From: Halocaridina rubra
Taxonomy: Eukaryota; Arthropoda; Malacostraca; Decapoda; Atyidae
Assembly (NCBI GenBank): GCA_037179515.1
Contig: JAXCGZ010019192.1
Location: forward strand, 1-64,000
Direction: 5' to 3'
Length of the DNA stretch: 64,000 bases
A program made the translations under genes and the position numbers. The notes beneath the pieces were generated by a model, which was not told the DNA's origin, ran no database searches, and was given only the letters and a program-made list of their open reading frames with translations. Numbering within the stretch: position 1 is the stretch's first letter; each line of letters opens with the position of its first letter. Positions 18,860-33,110 of this stretch are shown here, one piece after another.

Positions 18860-20185
18860 ACAGGATGCAAGCGTAAATTTATATGAAAGTGATAGGAAAA
18901 CTTACCGTGAATGTGATGATGACGTGATATACATGCTCATTAACAATTATTTTTTCGTTTACGTACTGTATAAACCTTCCCTGCACTGTTAAAAAAACAC
19001 CCTTAACATTATAGATAACAGCAAGCAACGTAAATTTTTATGAAAGTGATAGGAAAACTTACCGTGAATGTGATGATGACGTGACATACATACTCATTTA
19101 CAATTATTTTTTTGTTTACGTACTGTATAAAACCTCCCTGCACTGTTAAAAAAACACCCTTTACATTATAAATAACAGCAAGCAACGTAAATTTTTATGA
19201 AAGTGATAGATAAAATTACGGTGAATGAAACAAACTTTATTTCTATTTCAATACAATGGGTATTCGTCAGCCAGGGTAAGCCCCAACCCCCCACTGTGGT
19301 GTCCAACCACAGCAGTTCCTGCCAGTAAACAGCTTAAACTCTCGGTCTTGGACGGGAACCGATCTTTCGACCTCGTGAATGCGAAGCCAGCGCGTTACCA
19401 CTGTACTAGCCAGCAGATGATGATGATGTGACATACAAACTCATTTACAATTATTTTTTCGTTTACGTACTTTATAAACCCTCCCTGCACTGTTAAAAAA
19501 ACACCCTTTACATTATAAATAACAGCAAGCAACGTAAATTTTTATGAAAGTGATAGGAAAACTTACCGTGAATGTGATGATGATGACATGACATACATAC
19601 TCATTTACAATTATTTTTTCCTTTACGTACTGTATAAACCCTCCCTGCACTGTTAAAAAAACACCCTATGCATTATAAATAACAGCAAGCAACGTAAATT
19701 TTTATGAAAGTGATAGATAAAATTACGGTGAATGAGGTGATGATGACGTGACTTACATACTCATTTACAATTATTTTTTCGTTAACGTACTGTATAAACC
19801 CTCCCTGAACTGTTAAAAAAACACTCTTTACATTATAAATAACAGCAAGCAACGTAAATTTTTATGAAAGTGATAGATAAAATTACGATGAATGAGGTGA
19901 TGATGATGTGACATACATACTCATTTACAATTATTATTTTGTTTACGTACTGTATAAACCCTCCCTGCACTGTTAAAAAAACACCCTTTACATTATAAAT
20001 AACAGCAAGCAACGTAAATTTTTATGAAAGTGATAGATAAAATTACGGTGAATGAGGTGATGATGACGTGACACATACTCATTTACAATTATTTTTTCGT
20101 TTACGAACTGTATAAACCCTCCCTGCACTGTTAATAAAACACCCTTTACATTATAAATAACAGCAAGCAACGTAAATTTAAATTT
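18860..20185. repeat. T5 ~165-bp subterminal tandem array
   Basis: About eight units with TTTTTATGAAAGTGATAG, ATGATGACGTGACATACATA, CTCATTTACAATTATTTTTT and TAAACCCTCCCTGCACTG. The units resemble each other more than those in T1, pointing to local amplification; the same variant is in T8 (52660-53260). Confidence 0.85.
19229..19415 (-). mobile_element. tRNA-derived SINE-A inside T5
   Basis: On the minus strand: A box in TAGTACAGTGGTAACGCGCT, B box region GGTCGAAAGATCGGTTCCCG, body TTTAAGCTGTTTACTGGCAG and ATACCCATTGTATTGAAATA, then a short AAATAAAGTTTG tail. Two more copies are at 27551 and 28341. It breaks one ~165-bp unit of T5 (GTGAATGA / GATGATGATG). No clean target duplication could be read. 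Confidence 0.85.
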
Positions 20186-20906
20186 CCAATAAAAAAATGA
20201 AAATACTGAAATTTTTTTTCTTTCAATATTTTAATATTTTTGCTTATACCCTTAAAATAAAATAATAATTTATAAAAAAAAAAACCGCGATAGAGTGAGA
20301 ACGCGAACCAAGAAACGCGAATAACCGGGGTAACACTGTATATGTATATAATGATGATGATGATCTTTTCTTATCTTAATCCTCTTTGTACTCGTGGAAG
20401 AAGTGTTGTTTTTCGGCTGTTATTCGAGAAATTAGAATTTTGTTACAATTATTTTTGGGGGGCGTTATTGCACTTTCGTGTATAAAAAAATCGCGCATAA
20501 AAGGAACAAGGTGTATCTTAAAATGTACCATACGTTTGAAAATAAAAACATCCGCTTTATATGGTAACACTGGCCACCATGCATGTCCCAGTGTATGCCT
20601 GTTGCCCACCGCATAATAGAGTGCATTAATTTGTATACTGTACAGAAAATCTGTATATCTTTTATACTGTATGCTATTTGCATGTTAATATAAATAACTA
20701 CAGGTCTTTCTGCTTTGTTATGTATTGTACTTATAAAATATGTTTTACTTGTCTTATATCTTTGGCTTAGTGTGTCTGTGTGAGGTTGTGGAACGTATCT
20801 ATGCCCTTTATCATTGTTTCCCATGGAAAATGACTCATTTTTTCACGCGAATTTTCATTTACCCATAACTCCTGAGAACCTATCTTCACGTTATTCTGAG
20901 AACTAG

Positions 20907-20909
<3 letters not shown>

Positions 20910-21002
<93 letters not shown>
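20910..21002. repeat. (TA)n microsatellite
   Basis: About 90 bp of TA with one slip, ending ACAG. Confidence 0.95.
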
Positions 21003-21004
<2 letters not shown>

Positions 21005-21526
21005 TATAATCAAATAAGCACATCATATGTGAAAACATGAATCATTTTTACCCCGACCGAGACTTGAATCTAACATATAATTACTAAGCCGATGTGCTAC
21101 CAACTACACTACAGAAGGTCTAAAAGGGAAATAGACCTTACAGCTTATATCTGCTATGCTAGGAATGCACGCATTCTATCTGAATGCCACTATGTTCATA
21201 ATTCAGTTTCTCCCAACCTCATTCATTGTTTAGTTTTTGCATTTAATTCATCTCCCAATCTCATTCGGGACCAAGAGTAATCAAATAAACACATTACCAT
21301 ATGTGAAAACACGAATCATTTTTACACCAACCGGGACTTGAAGCTGGGACTTATAATTAGTAAGCCGAGGCGCTACCAGTAACACCACAGAAGGTCTAAA
21401 AAGGAAACATACCTTACAGCTTATATCTGCTATACTAGGAATGAATGCATTCTATCTGAGTGCCACTATGTTCATATTACAGTTTCCCCCACCTCACTCG
21501 TGGATATGAATTAAATGCAAAAACTA
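21003..21526 (-). mobile_element. SINE-B copies S2 and S3, tandem, minus strand
   Basis: Two units (about 21003-21280 and 21281-21526). Each has the inverted tRNA head (CCGACCGAGACTTGAATC and CCAACCGGGACTTGAAGC) and body (CTTATATCTGCTAT, GAATGCCACTATGTTCAT). The spacer AGTAATCAAATAAACACATT resembles the start of S2, so S3 may have used S2's edge as target. Confidence 0.78.
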
Positions 21527-22234
21527 AACCACAAGTTAGGTTGGAGGAAACTGTAATATGAACATAATGGCATTCAGATGAATGCGTTCATTCCTAGTAT
21601 AGCAGATATAAGCTGTAAGGTCTGTTTCTCGTTTAGATCTTTGTGGTGTAGATGGTAGTGCTTCGGCTTACTAATTATAAGTCCTAGAATCAATTCCTGG
21701 TCGGGGTAAAAATGATTCATGTTTTCACTTATGGTAATGTGCTTATTTGATTATTGTTGGTCCCGAAACCACGAGGGAGGTTTGGCGAAACAGTAATATG
21801 AACACGGTGGCAGTCAGATAGAATGCATTCATTCTTAGTATAGCAGATATAAGCTGTAAGGTCGGTTTCCCTTTTAGACCGTCTGTGGTGTAGTTAGTAG
21901 CACCTTGGCTTAGTAATTATAAGTCCTAAGTTGAAGTCCTGGTCGAGGTGAAAATGATTCGTGTTTTCATATATGGTAATGTACTTATTTCATTATTGTT
22001 AGTCCTGAATGAGATTGGGATATGAATTAAAAGCGAAAACAAAACCACGAGTGAGGTTGGGGGAAGCTGTAATATGAACATAGTGGCATTCAGATATAAT
22101 GCATTCATTCCTAGTATAGCAGATATAAGCTGTATGGTCTGTGTCTCTTTTAGACCCTCTGTGGTGTAGTTGGTAGCACCTCTGCTTAGTAATTATAAGT
22201 CCTAGGTTCAAGTCCCGGTCGGGGTAAAAATTTT

Positions 22235-22238
<4 letters not shown>
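21527..22238 (+). mobile_element. SINE-B copies S4, S5 and S6, tandem, plus strand
   Basis: Three units (about 21527-21765, 21766-22015, 22016-22238) facing S2/S3. S6 keeps the best tRNA head: A box GTGGTGTAGTTGGTAGCACC, B box GGTTCAAGTCCCGG, with TTAGTAATTATAAGTCCTAG in the anticodon-arm position. Read as SINEs and not tRNA genes, because each head is fused to the same ~150-bp body. Confidence 0.78.

Positions 22239-22325
<87 letters not shown>
22239..22325. repeat. (TA)n microsatellite
   Basis: About 87 bp of TA between S6 and M2. Confidence 0.95.
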
Positions 22326-22328
<3 letters not shown>

Positions 22329-22395
22329 TAACCCCTCATTTATCGCGGGGTTCCGTTCTGGGACCGGCCACGATAGGTGAATTTCTGCGAAGTAG

Positions 22396-22489
<94 letters not shown>

Positions 22490-22856
22490 ATTATTATTAA
22501 TTTATTTATTTATTTATTTTTTTTTTTTTAAAGATGATTATGATTACACCAAGACGGGCCAGAAATGCTAAAATAAAAGTTTTTATCAGGCTGTAAAGAC
22601 AAACAGAGATGGAGAGTGTAACGACCTGTCAGATGTGAAGGGACTATAAAAGATGTGTAATGAATATCCAATTCCCTGATGGGTTTTAATATACTTCTGC
22701 ATTACTTTCATGATGTCTATTCCAAAAATTCTCCTTATATCTTATTATTATTATTATTATTGTTAATGTTATTGTCATTGGCAACAATAATTTTCCTTTG
22801 ATGATGATTGTGGAGATTATTATTATTATTATTATTATGAATTTGTAATTAAACCA
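22326..22856 (+). mobile_element. Family M element M2
   Basis: Left TIR CAGTAACCCCTCATTTATCG, then CACGATAGGTGAATTTCTGC, an internal 87-bp TA tract (22397-22483), (ATT)n, and the common body GATGTGAAGGGACTATAAAA, TTTCATGATGTCTATTCC. The right edge GAATTTGTAATTA is approximate. It faces M3 across the (CT)n tract. Confidence 0.75.
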
Positions 22857-22909
22857 TGATTTTTACAATAAATAATATAGTTTTGGTTGAATGAACAAGA
22901 GTTAATTAA

Positions 22910-23124
<215 letters not shown>

Positions 23125-23244
23125 AACATTCTATTTTACCCAACCCCCCACACTATCTTTGTCCCAGCCAACTAGGGAGGGGCACTGTACACAGTTATTA
23201 AAGTAAATAAACCCACAGATGTACAAACAATGATGAGCCCTGTA

Positions 23245-23337
23245 AAAATAATAATAACAGTAATAATAATAATAATAATGATGATGATAATCTCCACAAT
23301 CATTATCAAAGGAAAATTATTGTCTCCATTAATAATA

Positions 23338-23412
<75 letters not shown>

Positions 23413-23719
23413 GATCTAAGGAGAATTATTGGAATAGACATCATGAAAGTAATGCAGAGGTATATTAAATCTCAGCAGAGAACTGGATATTCATTACACA
23501 TCTTTTATAATCCCTTCACATCTGACAAGTCATTACACTTTTAATTTCTGTTTCTTTTTACAGCCTGATAAAGGCTGTTTTATTTTATCATTTTTTGGCC
23601 CGTCTTTGTGTGTCAATTTGTTTTATTAATTTATTTTATTTTATTTTATTTTTTTTTTATAAATCCGCAGTGCACTGAGTTCGCGATAGGTGAACCGCGA
23701 AATAGCAAGGGATTATTGT
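23245..23719 (-). mobile_element. Family M element M3
   Basis: Reverse orientation to M2. (AAT)n runs around 23240-23410, body AGATCTAAGGAGAATTATTG and ATCCCTTCACATCTGACAAG, right end (reverse complement) CAATAATCCCTTGCTATTTC followed by GCGGTTCACCTATCGCG. That TIR matches the right end of T9, tying family M to the T9 Tigger subfamily. Confidence 0.78.
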
Positions 23720-23999
23720 ATATATACAGTGCTCCCTCATTTATCACTTGGGTTCAGTTCCGGGACCCGCCGCAATAGGTGAAAATCCGCGAAGTAAGAG
23801 CACCATATATACTTAGGTATTTTACATTTATTTTTACCTTTACTGTATAAACCCTCCCTGTACGATTATCAAACCACCCTTTGCTTTATTGACGACAGCT
23901 TGCAATCGTAAATTTATATAAACGTGATAGGTAAACTTACTGTGAATGAGGTGATGATTGCATGTACATACTCCACAGCCAATGGCAGCCGACATCCGA

Positions 24000-24110
24000 G
24001 AACCTTCATCCTTCCTTCAGCTTTACCTTTTCTGTTATGGTCAACATCTTCCTTTGCCGCTTAGGCTTATTACCAGAAGCCTTAGAAGATAAAGGACGCT
24101 TATGAGGCAT
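24000..24110 (-). pseudogene. T9 transposase N-terminal stub
   Basis: ATG at 24110 gives MPHKRPLSSKASGNKPKRQR then KMLTITEKVK, after which the sequence collapses into a frame-shifted remnant (AGGTTCTCGGATGTCGGCTG). All catalytic parts are missing. Confidence 0.8.
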
Positions 24111-24165
24111 TGCAGGGGTAGAAATACAAAAGTTTCTCAAAATCACAAGCACAGCGTATTAAGAA

Positions 24166-24302
24166 GCACGACGCGAACGGCGCACGTGTGAATAGGCTGA
24201 ACGGGTAAGGAGAGACAATGGAAGATGATGGGAGAGCACGACGCGAACGGTGCACTCGTGAATAGACTGAACGGGTGAGGAAAGACAATGGAAGATGCTG
24301 GG
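24166..24302. repeat. Tandem duplication of ~68 bp in the T9 5' flank
   Basis: Two copies of AGCACGACGCGAACGG...GACTGAACGGGT...GACAATGGAAGATG lie upstream of the transposase start. Other Tigger copies have one (for example 9268-9330). Confidence 0.85.
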
Positions 24303-24918
24303 AGAACCAAGCTTCAATCAAAAACCAATCAGACCCCATGATACAGAACATGTAGAAAAACAATTCTGTGATTCGTCGTCTCCCACCCATCAGCCAATAG
24401 CATCCCATGTACTATCTCACTTAGGTGCGACCCTTTTTACCGTGCTTCCACTTTAGGGTAAAATAACTTAAGTTAGGGTAATCAGAGAATGATCATGAGA
24501 GTGATATCTACGTTGAGTATATTATCATAATCATAATAATGTTAATAATAATTATAATTATAATAATAGTGAATTTCATTACGTTTAGGGCACTCTATAT
24601 GGATTTAGGGAAAGTTCTGTCCAGATCTAGGGTAAACTAATCTTGTACTCGTGGAAGCAGTGGTTGCATCTTTAAATTAATGTTATTTAATATTTTTTAC
24701 TGTTTTATTATTCTTAGGCTAGGAAATACTTTTTTTTTATCAATAAAATAATGATTAAAAATTTTCAATAAAATAATGAAAATACTGAAAATTTTAATAT
24801 TTTGATATTTTAATATTCTCGCATACACCCAGAAAAAAAGAAATAAGAAAAAGCTCGTAAAAATAAACGCAATGCACTGAATTCGCGAAAGGTGAATTGC
24901 GATATAGCAAGAGAACAC

Positions 24919-27402
<2,484 letters not shown>

Positions 27403-28193
27403 CCAAGCACCCCCACTCTTTTCATCCAAGTCAGTCGCAGTCACGTACTCTGCCTCCCCTCGCTTGCCTTTTGACTTTTTAACACCTTGGGGTCATTCAA
27501 ACACATACAAAGAGGTGGCGGGCATGGCTCTTGGTCATGACTCCACCAATAATAATAATAATAATAATAATAAACCTTTATTTCCATTTCAATACAATGG
27601 GTATTCGTCAGCCAGGGCAAGCCCCAACCCCCCACTGTGATGTCCAACCACAGCAGTTCCTGCCAATAAACAGCTTAAACTCTCGGTCTTGGACGGGAAC
27701 CGATCTTTCGACCTCGTGAATGCGAAGCCAGCGCGTTACCACACCAATGGTGTGGGGAAAGCTAAATCAATGCATGTTTCCCGGAAAGATTACGGCTTGG
27801 TCTCAACAACAGAGAAAGCCACATGAAAACTCCCTGCCTGCACATAGGGCATCCATGGGCTTGACCTATGCTTCAGGCATATAAAGCTGTTGAATGACGT
27901 TTTATATAGGATCATATATTAAATTTTGTAACTTTTATATTTATTTTAAAAATCAGTGTTAAAGTGTGCCAAATTAATCTACTTACATTATCAATCTCCT
28001 AATGATATATAAATGACGTTGATTTTTCTGGGGGTGACTTGTTTTTGTACGAATGTTTCTAGAGTTATTCATTAATGCGTATACTGCAGCATACGTGAAG
28101 GCTCATGTAAATCATTAACACAAACAAACACTTCTTTAGGCGTCTCCTATCTTGGGTTGCCACGGCAATCATTGAATACAATTGTACTAGATA
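27403..28193 (+). repeat. Tandem duplication, first copy (~791 bp)
   Basis: From CCAAGCACCCCCACTC to CAATTGTACTAGATA. The second copy follows directly at 28194. The copies are very similar, including the embedded SINE-A, so the duplication is later than that insertion. Confidence 0.92.
27551..27741 (-). mobile_element. tRNA-derived SINE-A, copy in first duplicate
   Basis: Flanked by a 7-bp direct repeat CACCAAT (27544-27550 and 27742-27748). Minus-strand order: tRNA-like head (GTGGTAACGCGCTGGCTTCG, GGTCGAAAGATCGGTTCCCG), body, then a (TTA)n tail seen as AATAATAAT on the plus strand. Confidence 0.9.
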
Positions 28194-28972
28194 CCAAGCA
28201 CCCCCACTCTTTTCATCCAAGTCAGTCGCAGTCACGTACTCTGCCTCCCCTCTCATGCTTTTTGACTTTTTAACACTTTGGGTCATTCAAACACATACAA
28301 AGAGGTGGCGGGCATGGCTCTTAGTCATGACTCCACCAATAATAATAATAAACCTTTATTTCTATTTCAATACAATGGGTATTTGTCAGCCAGGGCAAGC
28401 CCCAACCCCCCACTGTGGTGTCCAACCACAGCAGTTCCTGCCAGTAAACAGCTTAAACTCTCGGTCTTGGACGGGAACCGATCTTTCGACCTCGTGAATG
28501 CGAAACCAGCGCGTTACCACACCAATGGTGTGGGGAAAGCTAAATCAATGCATCTTTCCCGGAAAGATTACGGCTTGGTCTCAACAACAGAGAAAGCCAC
28601 ATGAAAACTCCCTGCCTACACATAGGGCATCCATGGGCTTGACCTATGCTTCAGGCATATAAAGCTGTTGAATGACGTTTTATATAGGATCATATATTAA
28701 TTATTGTAACTTTTTTATTTATTTTAAAAACCAGTGTTAAAGTGTGCCAAATTAATCTACTTACATTATCAATCTCCTTATGATATACAATTGACGTTTA
28801 TTTTTCTGGGGGTGACTTTTTTTTTGTACGATTGTTTCTAAAGTTATTCATTAATGCGTACACTGCAGCATACATGAAGGCTCATGTAAATCATTAACAC
28901 AAACAAACACTTCTTTAGGCGTCTCCTATCTAGGGTTGCCACAGCAATCATTGAATACAATTGTACTAGATA
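28194..28972 (+). repeat. Tandem duplication, second copy (~779 bp)
   Basis: Repeats 27403-28193 and ends at CTAGATA, only ~110 bp before the acceptor of the first zinc-finger exon. Confidence 0.92.
28341..28519 (-). mobile_element. tRNA-derived SINE-A, copy in second duplicate
   Basis: Same position, flanks and CACCAAT repeats as 27551-27741, with a shorter (AAT)n tail: a duplication product, not an independent insertion. Confidence 0.9.
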
Positions 28973-29079
28973 TGTCACTTTATAGCAATTAAGTGACATT
29001 TTCATTTGAAAATCATTTTTTGTGTTACTAGCTTAGATAAATACATGTGAAGAGTGTAACAGCGCATTTGTTGTGATAA

Positions 29080-29101
29080 TTTCCATGACCGTTCCTAACA
29101 G
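29080..29101 (+). promoter_or_regulatory. Splice acceptor of zinc-finger exon A
   Basis: ATTTCCATGACCGTTCCTAACAG, then the open exon. The pyrimidine tract is modest. The first complete codon starts right after AG, phase 0, as for exon B. Confidence 0.7.
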
Positions 29102-29428
29102 GTGAGACCATCATCATCATCATCATCATCATCGTCTTCAAACAAGAAGCGCCTGAGAAGACTTGCTGGCACAAAACACCAGTGTTCCTACTGCCCTTAT
29201 TCAAGCATTAGGAAAGACCACATGACAAAGCACATTCGTACGCACACGGGAGAAAAACCGTTCATGTGCATGCATTGCTTCTATAAAGCCTCTACTAAGG
29301 AAAGACTCACGAGTCATATGCAGAGCCATGTTAGAGAGGATAATGAAGAATATTGGTGTACCATATGCCCTTTTCTTGCCTCTAGTAAGCAGGACTTGAA
29401 GTTCCACATGTCGAAACACATGCGTTGA
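29102..29428 (+). CDS. Alternative 3' terminal exon A: three C2H2 zinc fingers
   Basis: Open for 108 codons from the acceptor to TGA at 29426-29428. It starts with a serine run (TCA repeat, residues ~3-13) and a basic stretch NKKRLRRLAGTKHQ. Three C-X2-C-X12-H-X3-H fingers follow: CSYCPYSSIRKDHMTKHIRT (then H), linked by HTGEKPF to CMHCFYKASTKERLTSHMQS (then H), and, after a non-canonical acidic linker REDNEEYW, CTICPFLASSKQDLKFHMSK (then H). There is no in-frame ATG at the front, so it must be spliced to upstream exons outside the window. Families known for this are lola/BTB-zinc-finger genes, where a shared BTB region joins one of many zinc-finger 3' exons. Expected product: nuclear, sequence-specific DNA-binding regulator. 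Assignment to lola itself is inference. Confidence 0.85.
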   Translation: MRPSSSSSSSSSSNKKRLRRLAGTKHQCSYCPYSSIRKDHMTKHIRTHTGEKPFMCMHCFYKASTKERLTSHMQSHVREDNEEYWCTICPFLASSKQDLKFHMSKHMR

Positions 29429-29573
29429 TATTATTAAACAATTCATATCATACAAGGTCCTTCTGTGTCAACTGGATGGCTGATTTGTGTTCCAGACTGA
29501 ATTTTTTTTTTTTTTTTACACGCACAAAACAGATTGCAAATTATATTTCAAAATCTTAGGGGGATACCTGTAC

Positions 29574-29636
<63 letters not shown>

Positions 29637-30090
29637 CTTATAAATTTATAAGAAAATTATTTAATAGAACTTTTATAGATGCTTAGCTTTACACTGGATT
29701 ATATGATAATTGAGTTTTAAGTCTCTTTAGCCTATATGCTAGCTCTCAGCTAGAAATGTCATCCATAAAAGTATTTTTATCTGTACATGGGCCCCTAAGA
29801 ATAGCTAATGAAGAACGTTTTATGTGTATAATATAAAATTTTTACTTTTGTATGTATTTTTTTCTTTGCTTGAAGTTAGTGTACACAAAAGCACAGAATT
29901 ATGACATGCATTTGTACAAAGTGTAAAATGTTTTTTTCTATTTAACTTAAGCGTAAGCGATGTTTTCACAGCAAAGTTATTTTTACATGTTTTATAAGCA
30001 AAGAATCTCCATATGCCATAGAGCTCTTATCATGTGTCATTTTTTAGGGACAGTGTTTTTGTACTGTATAAGAAGTTGATGAATTGATTA
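29429..30090 (+). other. Probable 3' UTR / flank of exon A
   Basis: AT-rich, no ORF. It includes a T run at 29500-29517 and a 57-bp TA tract at 29578-29634. No AATAAA was seen by eye between here and 31.5 kb, so the transcript end is undefined. Confidence 0.4.
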
Positions 30091-30093
30091 TAG

Positions 30094-30282
30094 TTGTCCC
30101 TCATCTTACACTGCCTCTCATCATACACTGTCCTTCATCTTATGCTGTCCCTCATCTTACACTGTCCCTCATCTTACACTGTCCCTCATCATGCATGATC
30201 TCTCATCTTACATTGTCCCTCATCATGCATGGTTCCTCAATTTACACAGTCCCTCATCTTACACTGCCCCTCAGTGTTCACT
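30094..30282 (+). repeat. ~17-bp minisatellite, about 11 units
   Basis: Unit TGTCCCTCATCTTACAC with variants CATCATGCATG and CCTTCATCTTATGC. The open frame across it is periodic (PHLTLSL) and not a gene. Confidence 0.9.
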
Positions 30283-31089
30283 ATCTGTCTGGTCACCACA
30301 CATGTGTAAGTAAAAATGTTTATGTTCAAGACCATTATAAATGTGTAAAGTTCTCTATGCTTTATATATAATCAATGCCCAGCCCCTATTTGCTTTGAGT
30401 TATACTTGGATAAGTGTAATACAAGTAAAGTTGTAATTGTAGTGTATTTTAATTTAGAAAATTTTTCATAAATTTTATTTTTTTAACAATATTTTTCCTA
30501 TAATGTATGTTCAACACCACATTATTTAAAATTGAGTAAGATGTGAGACAGCTGTACAATATAGTTCCTTAACGACAAGTGTTCTAGTGGGAATAGTCTT
30601 ACTGAGCAGTATTTTAAGACTAAGCTAGCTTTTGTAGTTAGGAGAAGAGTAATTGCTTGTAGATGTATTTTTAATGCTACATACTTTTTTATATAAGTAA
30701 CTTGTATAAATTTATCAATAACTGTGTATCTGTAGCAGAGTTACACGTATGTGGAACTATTTTTGATGATGTTCATAGTGGCTTAAAATAGTTACATAGG
30801 TTTTATCAGAAGCTATAAATCTTATCATAAAAGATGGATTTAAAGTTCTGTCATTGTGCCAAGCATGAAATTTAGTATAATTATTGTTTATGTAAGGACA
30901 AAATCTTTTCCACATTTCTGGAATGTTAAATGATGTAAAATAATTTTTTTTACTTATCCTGTTATGTTTAATACTTTTACAATTTGTTTATTATGTTTCC
31001 ATCATTTTCTCAAGTTTATTAACTTCTTGTTTAATGACATATTTTTATTTTTGTGTTCCAATCTTTTTAACAAGTTTTCCAGAAAGTTT

Positions 31090-31385
31090 TGTGAAAGGTA
31101 GAAATTACATAATCTGAGAACTAAACCATCTGATATTTTGTGACATATCAGAATGACACAAACTGAGAATTTAATCATCTGATATTTTTGTGACACAGAA
31201 ATGACACAAGCTGAAAACGTAATCATCTGATACTTTTGTGACACTTGCAAATGACTCTTAAGTTGAGAGCTGAATCATATGAAATTTTTGTAGCACTACG
31301 AATTGACACAACCAGAGAACGTAGCTATCTGATACTTTTGTGACACATAGAAATGATATAAGCTAAGAGTTATTCATCTGATTAA
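31090..31385. repeat. ~60-bp minisatellite, about 5 units
   Basis: Repeats of a unit with AATCATCTGATA, TTTTTGTGACAC and AATGACACAAGCTGA. Units are clearly diverged. DNA between 30283 and 31089 shows nothing recognisable. Confidence 0.82.
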
Positions 31386-31554
31386 TCTCGGAATTTATTT
31401 TTATGTACTTTTGTATATTACTCTCCTCTGTTTTCATATTTTCCTGTATAATGCCTGATTTATTTCAAGAGTAAACAATGCTGGCGTTAATCTGAGTTTT
31501 CAAAATCACTATGCTTTCAAGTTATCTATGTCTGAATGATTTATACATATACAT

Positions 31555-31765
31555 TGGCCTCAGTCTCCCATATAAGTGGAGTGGCCGAGTCAAATCACAC
31601 ATTCACCAGAAGCCAATACTGTATATCTCTATCACTCCTCTTAGCTCAGTGGGGATAAAGGGTTGACTACCCTGCTTGGATCATGCGCTGAATAAGTGAG
31701 CAAGGATCTTCTGCTGTTACGCCTCTGCCTCATGCTCGCTTTCCTTTGTTTGTCTCACACAATGC
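31555..31765. repeat. Dispersed repeat, pair with 38888-39050
   Basis: GGCCTCAGTCTCCCATATAA, GAGTGGCCGAGTCAAA, ACCAGAAGCCAATA and GCAAGGATCTTCTGCT recur in the same order at 38888-39050. SINE-sized, but no clear A/B boxes were found. Confidence 0.6.
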
Positions 31766-32017
31766 ATTTCTTTCTACCGCTGAATTGGGGGAATAATAGT
31801 ACTGCCTCTGTGTTCTCCTGCATGTGGTAGAAGTCAACTAACTGGGGCAGATTGAAGTGATCGGGGATCTCCTAAATAGACGGTTCTAGATTGTTTGTGT
31901 ATAATGATGGTAACTTAAATTATTTTTCTCTCACTATTGACATATTTCCTTTTCTTACCTGCGTCAGCAAGAAGAAATGTAGCCAAAAAAAAAAAAATAA
32001 TAATTATTTATGCCTAC

Positions 32018-32100
32018 TAAATGGGCTGCAGTGGCTTAATGGTAGAGCAACTAACGTGGGTTCAGCCTCTGTGGGACGTTTGGCAGGGAACTAATTGTGA
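32018..32100 (+). repeat. tRNA-like SINE relic
   Basis: TGGCTTAATGGTAGAGCAAC is A-box-like and GGGTTCAGCCTC B-box-like. No full cloverleaf or target duplication. It may belong to the SINE-C group. Confidence 0.45.
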
Positions 32101-32555
32101 CATGGAAATCATTTACTTCCAGCTCTTTCGTCATAATTAATTGCAGAGTCACACAGTAGATTCATTTGTTGTTTCAGGGATAGTTATGATAAGGTGAGTG
32201 AGTAAATTATGAAACCGATCAGGAGACAGGGAGCTACTAGGATAGAACTTTTCTTGGAGCACAAGTAGGTAAATATACATGTGCACACCATATGTAAACA
32301 TACCAAACCATTACCATTGCAAAAGTCCAGAACTAGACCACTGGTTTCCTCTATGTTGACCCCATCATAAGTAACTGATTTCATTACATGTTGTTTGCCA
32401 GAGTGGGTTGTGTAACACTTCATGCCAACTCATGCTACTTTTTGCATGCATCTTCCCCTGGATGTCAAGGCCTCTCCAGAATTCTTATGATAGTATTATA
32501 GACAGAACTTGATAAAGTTCTACCTTATGTATTTGATTATAAAGCATGAAGTGGG

Positions 32556-32720
32556 GGCTGGGGTAGCCCAGCTGAGGTAGAATGTGAGAGGAAGTGACTG
32601 ACACAGGTTCGAGCCTCCTTGGGGCACTAGGAATCCACCAGCTCCAACCTGTCTGTGTCTTCCCTATTTGAATGGGGACTTACGACACAAAGCGGTGCAT
32701 TATATTACGTATTTTGACTA
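32556..32720 (+). mobile_element. tRNA-derived SINE-C copy 1
   Basis: B box GGTTCGAGCCTCC, then a body shared with 34176-34390: GGAATCCACCAGCTCCAACC, TGTCTGTGT and TTTGAATGGGG...AAAGCGGTGC. The head is degraded. Confidence 0.65.
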
Positions 32721-32969
32721 ATATTTATCAAAGAAAAGAGTTTGAAGTTGACAAAAGTTTTTTACGCTAAAATATGCTAACTCCCTTTAGAACCCAGGCT
32801 TCAACTTTCTCTAATTCTTTTTGCATTATACTAATACATTTTATTAATACAGTCATTACTTTCATTGTTATTAAAAATAACAATGATAAATTCTATTTGT
32901 TATATTTTCTGTAAGAATTCTTTAAAAACAGCAAAATAGGAACTGAACAGTTGCCAAATTTTGATGTGT

Positions 32970-33110
32970 ATATTGTGCCGAGGGGTTAAAATACTTGACT
33001 TGGGAGTTGACAAAATCTGCAGTCGAGTTCACGGTATAGGATAGGAAGGGCATCCAGCCTTAATTCCCCAACCAAATTCTGTGATCACTCCCATAATTAC
33101 AAATAGTGCC
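32970..33110 (+). repeat. tRNA-like SINE relic related to SINE-C
   Basis: GTGCCGAGGGGTTAAAATAC (A-box area), CAGTCGAGTTCACGG (B-box area) and GGGCATCCAGCCTTA. Strongly decayed. The rest of 32721-34175 holds nothing recognisable. Confidence 0.45.

Noticed and set aside
22150..22238. Possible tRNA gene
   Set aside because: A and B boxes are present, but the same head is fused to a shared body in five copies, so it is SINE-B; the acceptor stem does not pair well.
24437..24657. Separate MITE inside T9
   Set aside because: Only 8-9 bp of inverted end (GCTTCCAC/GTGGAAGC) and no second copy in the window; noted within T9 but not listed as an element.
30084..30371. 95-codon frame with a periodic PHLTLSL pattern
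   Set aside because: Caused by the 17-bp minisatellite; no domain and no conserved start.
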